A stretch of 64,000 bases of DNA, taken from Nannocystis sp. RBIL2 (GTDB lineage: Bacteria > Myxococcota_A > Polyangia > Nannocystales > Nannocystaceae). Positions 60,833-64,000 of this stretch are shown here, one piece after another. The stretch is taken from contig NZ_JAPNJW010000001.1 of the NCBI RefSeq assembly GCF_026626745.1, positions 4,138,001-4,202,000 of the forward strand. The letters run 5' to 3'. Both the position numbers and the translations under genes were made by a program. The notes under the pieces are model-generated. The model was not told the origin of the DNA and searched no databases. It saw only the letters and a list, made by a program, of their open reading frames with translations. Position 1 is the stretch's first letter. Every line of letters begins with the position of its first letter.

Positions 60833-62062
60833 TCACGACCCGGTCATGTCGAGCCGCTCCTGTCGCGCCCAGCGGGCGATGATCTCGCGCGCCAGGCCTT
60901 GCACGCGGCTGTTGGCGAACCCGCGGATCTGCACGATCCGCCGGCTCTGCGGCTCGACCTCGATCGTGAAGCGCGACGCCACCATCCCCTCGCGGTCGGC
61001 GGTGCGCAGCGACCAGATGCTCGAGATCCCGCGGACGCACCGCCCGACGTAGGTGCCCACGCAGTGGCGCAGCGCCTGGCCCTCGGCCCGCAGCCCCTCG
61101 CTCGACAGCAGCTCACCGATCATCCACTCCGTCACCGCCGGGTCGCCGCAATCGTCGGAGATCCGCAGCCCCGCCCAGCCGGCGGCTGCCCAGGTCCGAA
61201 ACGGCGCCCGCGCGCCCCACTGCTGGCGCTGCGCCGCCATCCGCAATTCGTGCTGCCACTCGCGGACCTGTCGCCACAGAGTCTCGGGCGTGCGCCCGGC
61301 CGTGGCGAACCGCGGCGTCGACTCGCCCGCGGCGCTGTCTGCCGCGCGCTCGCGCAGCTGCGTCGCCCGCAGGTACTTCACGATCGGCTCGACCTGCTCC
61401 ACCGGCAGCGCCTCCCAGTGGCGAATCATCCACTGGAACACCCCGCGCCAGTACTCGCTGTGGCGCAGGTCGGCGCCCAGCTCGGTCTGCAAGATCGCCT
61501 GCACCAGCTCCGGCTCGGCCCCCAGCCCCAGCAGCTCGGCCCGGCGAATCGCCGCGCGCACCGGCAGGTCCGCCGGCGACTTCAGCAGCTGCTGCTCCAT
61601 CTTGCGCGTCAGCTGCACCGGCAGCCCGGTCAGCTTGCGGAACGGGCACCCGCCCGCGTGTTCGATGAACCAGCTGCGCTCCTCGTCGCGGCGCGGCGAA
61701 TCGTCGCCGAACCACGCCGAAGCCAGCATTCGCGGCACCGGATAGCGGCCCATCAGGTGCTGCGCCAGCGAGTGTACCAGCGCCATCGGGTGGCCGCGGC
61801 CGCCCTTCCAGCTCTCGACCTCGGCCCGATGCCAGGCGTGAAAGCGGGCCAAGTTCACGATCGCCTGCACCGCCGCCGCGCCGCCGTCCAGCAGATTGGA
61901 GCGCTCGCTGGCCATCCACAGCACCCGCGCGAACATCTGCTGCGCCGCCAAATCACCGCGCAGCGCCGAGTACCCGAGACTCACCGCATGATCGACCGAC
62001 CGCCGCGCGTGGCGACGGAAACAAATAATATTGGACACACGACTCTCCCTGCGCGCGGCCAT
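60833..62062 (-). CDS. PcfJ-like protein
   Basis: Protein of ~409 aa. ATG 62062 is used; GTG 62065 directly before it and a GTG at 61984 after an A/T-rich patch are alternatives. The C-terminal block SEGLRAEGQALRHCVGTYVG followed by SIWSLRTADREGMVASRFTI is the PcfJ family hallmark (EG..-HCV-Y...-G..I-SLR), first seen on conjugative plasmids but common on chromosomes. The N-terminal ~270 residues are helical, with a CPFRKL motif. Function unproven. Lies upstream of, and co-directional with, the Cys-rich and SIR2-like genes, 188 bp from the next. Confidence 0.8.
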   Translation of the reverse strand: MAARRESRVSNIICFRRHARRSVDHAVSLGYSALRGDLAAQQMFARVLWMASERSNLLDGGAAAVQAIVNLARFHAWHRAEVESWKGGRGHPMALVHSLAQHLMGRYPVPRMLASAWFGDDSPRRDEERSWFIEHAGGCPFRKLTGLPVQLTRKMEQQLLKSPADLPVRAAIRRAELLGLGAEPELVQAILQTELGADLRHSEYWRGVFQWMIRHWEALPVEQVEPIVKYLRATQLRERAADSAAGESTPRFATAGRTPETLWRQVREWQHELRMAAQRQQWGARAPFRTWAAAGWAGLRISDDCGDPAVTEWMIGELLSSEGLRAEGQALRHCVGTYVGRCVRGISSIWSLRTADREGMVASRFTIEVEPQSRRIVQIRGFANSRVQGLAREIIARWARQERLDMTGS

Positions 62063-62607
62063 CACCGCACGCCGTACGAACCGACGATTCGACGCGTCGC
62101 GTGGCTCGGGCGTCGATTCGGTCGCCGGCGGCGCGATGGCAGCTCCGCCACGCGCACCCGACCCAATCGCCCGCAGATCGCCGCAAACGCGGCGTCACGA
62201 CCCGTCGATGACTCTTCGTAGAGACCGGCGCCGCGCCCACCCAGCGCAGACGCGATCAGCCGGCCTCAGGAGAACCGAACGAACATGCCGGGGAGAATGC
62301 ACGCACCCCCCCAGCCTGTCAAGCGCCATTCGCCCGAGCGCGCCCGCTCACCTTCTGCATCGGTCGACCGAGCGTCCGACCAACGTCATCACATGTCGCC
62401 ATCACATGTCCCTGGGGACAGCCCACGACTCCGGCCGCGCGAGGCGAACCCACGTACCTCACCACTACACGCTGCGACCGCCTCGCCCACGCCGAGTGGT
62501 GCGAGCAGCCCCCGGTTGCAGGCCACGCCCGCCGCCGCACTGCGCTTCGCCCTTCCGCGATCTCCGCGAGTCGTGCCCGGTGCGCAACTGATGCTACGTT
62601 CGCGGCG
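62063..62607. other. 545-bp divergent intergenic region
   Basis: Between the divergent PcfJ-like and lipoprotein genes. Holds a short CATG array (62392-62427). Other open frames here have no support. Confidence 0.5.
62392..62427. repeat. 14-bp CATG repeat (2 units)
   Basis: CATGTCGCCATCA (13 nt) followed by CATGTCCCTGGGGA and CAGCCCACG, the same end form as at 10903 and 12775. Confidence 0.55.
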
Positions 62608-64000
62608 ATGCCTCGCCGAGCCCTCGCGTCCCTCGTCCTCCTCTTCACGGCTTGCAGCGACGACCCTGCGACCTCGACGGGCGGCGCGAGCGACACCGAC
62701 CCCGGCACCCCTGCGACCTCGTCCGCGACCGTGACCACCACGGACGACCCCGCGCCCACCGGCACCACCAGCACCAGCGGCGAGCCGACCAGCACCACCG
62801 CTCCCGGCACCACTGCCCCCAATCCCAGCGAGCCCGGCACCAGCGACACCGACGGCCCCGTCACCGGCACCACCGGCGTCGACACCACCGGCCCTGCTCC
62901 GACCACCGACGCGACCACCGACACGCCCGACCCGCAGCCCGACCCGATCTGCGTCGACCCGCCGGCGTGCGCCGACGTCGAGCCCACCGCCACCGAACAC
63001 CATCTAAAATTGCTCGACGGCTGCGCCTTCGCCCTCGCGCCGACCGACTTCGCGGCCGGCATCGCCCGCGCCGACGCCCTGCTCGCGCGCGCCGGCACGG
63101 CCGTCAGCATCGACGCAGTGCTCGGCCAGCTCAACCGCGAGGCGGTGCCGGGCCTGTCGGCCTACCAGGCCGAGCGCATGAAGAACCACGACTACGTCGG
63201 CTTCCGCTGGAACTCCGGCGACGGGTCCGTCGACTACTGGTACCCGCAGGGCATCACCGGCTCGAGCGACGCGCGGGCCGACCACAAGATCGGCGGCAAG
63301 CGGCTGCTCCTGGTCTCCTGGTATCACAACATCGAGCGCGAGCCGACCGATCCGCCGGCCCGGGGCGTGCGCCTCAGCCTGGTCGACATCAGCGACCTCG
63401 ACGCGATCCGCTACCGCCACCTGCTGCTCGTCACGCCGACCGGCGAAGGCCCAGACGTCAATTTCGCGGCCGCCAACACCAAAGCTGGCGACGCCCTGCA
63501 CGCCGGTGGCATCACATGGGTCGGCGACCGCCTCTACGTCGCCTCTACGTCGGCGGGCTTCCGCGTCTACGACATGTCGCGGATCTTCGAGACCACCGCC
63601 AGCGACGACGAGAACGCGATCGGATTCGCCGGCGGCGAGGTCCAGGCCCACGGCTATCGCTACGCGGTGCCGGAGATCGGCCGCTACAACCTCACCGCCG
63701 ACTCGTGCCCGCTGCGCTTCTCCGCGGTCGCGCTCGACCGCAGCGCCGAGCCGCCGGTGCTCGTCACCGCCGAGTACATGACCGACCTTACCGGCCGCGT
63801 CGCCCGCTGGCCGATCGACCTCGCCAGCACCCGCCTGGTCGAGAACGGCGGCACCGTGTTCGCCAGCGACGCCGCCATCGCCGGCCAGACGCGCATCCAG
63901 GGCGCAGTCACCTACGAGAACGTCTACTACCTGTCGTGCTCGAGCCAGGCCTCGCAGTGGGGCCGCCTCTACCGCAACCTCCCCGACTCGACCAGCGAGA
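62608..64000 (+). CDS. exported lipoprotein with Thr-rich linker and propeller-like domain (3' end outside window)
   Basis: 464 residues are visible and the frame is open to the window end. ATG 62608 is followed by a lipoprotein signal (LASLVLLFTAC, Cys16). A ~95-residue Thr/Ser/Pro/Gly linker leads to a region with CVDPPACADVEPTA and then a beta-rich domain: RLLLVSWYHNIER, VRLSLVDISDLDAIRYRHLL, GGITWVGDRLYVASTSAGFR. The repeated strand-turn pattern suggests a beta-propeller (LVIVD/YVTN-like). Function unknown; probably surface-exposed. Same lipoprotein style as the genes at 30377, 35069, 41644 and 42819. Confidence 0.78.
   Translation, partial: MPRRALASLVLLFTACSDDPATSTGGASDTDPGTPATSSATVTTTDDPAPTGTTSTSGEPTSTTAPGTTAPNPSEPGTSDTDGPVTGTTGVDTTGPAPTTDATTDTPDPQPDPICVDPPACADVEPTATEHHLKLLDGCAFALAPTDFAAGIARADALLARAGTAVSIDAVLGQLNREAVPGLSAYQAERMKNHDYVGFRWNSGDGSVDYWYPQGITGSSDARADHKIGGKRLLLVSWYHNIEREPTDPPARGVRLSLVDISDLDAIRYRHLLLVTPTGEGPDVNFAAANTKAGDALHAGGITWVGDRLYVASTSAGFRVYDMSRIFETTASDDENAIGFAGGEVQAHGYRYAVPEIGRYNLTADSCPLRFSAVALDRSAEPPVLVTAEYMTDLTGRVARWPIDLASTRLVENGGTVFASDAAIAGQTRIQGAVTYENVYYLSCSSQASQWGRLYRNLPDSTSE

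Overview
The window is a GC-rich bacterial chromosome segment (about 70% GC or more by eye, with G/C at nearly all third codon positions). It has many secreted lipoproteins with Thr/Ser/Glu linkers, several Pkn2-type Ser/Thr kinases fused to TPR-like regions, PAS histidine kinases and large membrane-anchored repeat proteins. That profile suggests a predatory myxobacterium, probably of the Nannocystis/Plesiocystis group. The assignment is inferred from gene style; no rRNA or tRNA gene is present to test it.

Layout. 1-2334: the C-terminal three quarters of a CusA/CzcA-type RND metal pump. 2469-10663: a membrane histidine kinase, a WD40-like propeller protein, a GT87-type membrane glycosyltransferase and a multi-PAS histidine kinase. 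10898-17977: a Ser/Thr kinase-TPR protein, an alpha/beta-hydrolase lipoprotein, an ABA4-like membrane protein and two paralogous helical-repeat genes. 18675-28237: two overlapping giant genes that may be one frameshifted gene. They start with tandem DUF1508/YegP-like modules, continue through more than 1500 residues of low-complexity tandem repeats, and end in a single transmembrane helix and an exported domain. 28275-43979: lipoproteins, an Eri1-like exonuclease, a zinc-ribbon protein, an aldo/keto reductase, a second Ser/Thr kinase, an ABC-F ATPase and a ferritin-like lipoprotein. 44390-49465: SGNH hydrolase, ferritin-like protein, carbamoyltransferase and DUF5989, which looks like a cell-surface glycan modification unit. 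49631-53386: an HExxH-TPR protein, an ArsR-SRPBCC operon with a leaderless-type promoter, and a TerB-like protein. 62062 down to 53893 (minus strand): PcfJ-like, Cys-rich, SIR2-like/NTPase, then AAA-ATPase/Ser-Thr-kinase/TPR. 62608-64000: the start of another exported lipoprotein.

Two signals stand out. (1) An interspersed family of 14-bp-period repeats, consensus CATGTCC-NNNN-GGA, equals a 10-bp palindrome GGACATGTCC repeated every 14 bp. Arrays of 2-6 units lie at about a dozen gene boundaries in every orientation, often overlapping stop codons. They also lie inside several coding sequences without breaking the frame. I do not recognise this family. (2) A translationally coupled pair joins a SIR2-like domain and P-loop NTPase to an AAA-ATPase/Ser-Thr-kinase/TPR protein. 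The SIR2 Asn and His are conserved, and the kinase has a DFD in place of DFG. Its architecture resembles NAD-depleting, STAND-type immune or signalling systems and it is the best candidate here for an undescribed system.

No tRNA, rRNA, CRISPR array, insertion sequence, prophage or origin was found.
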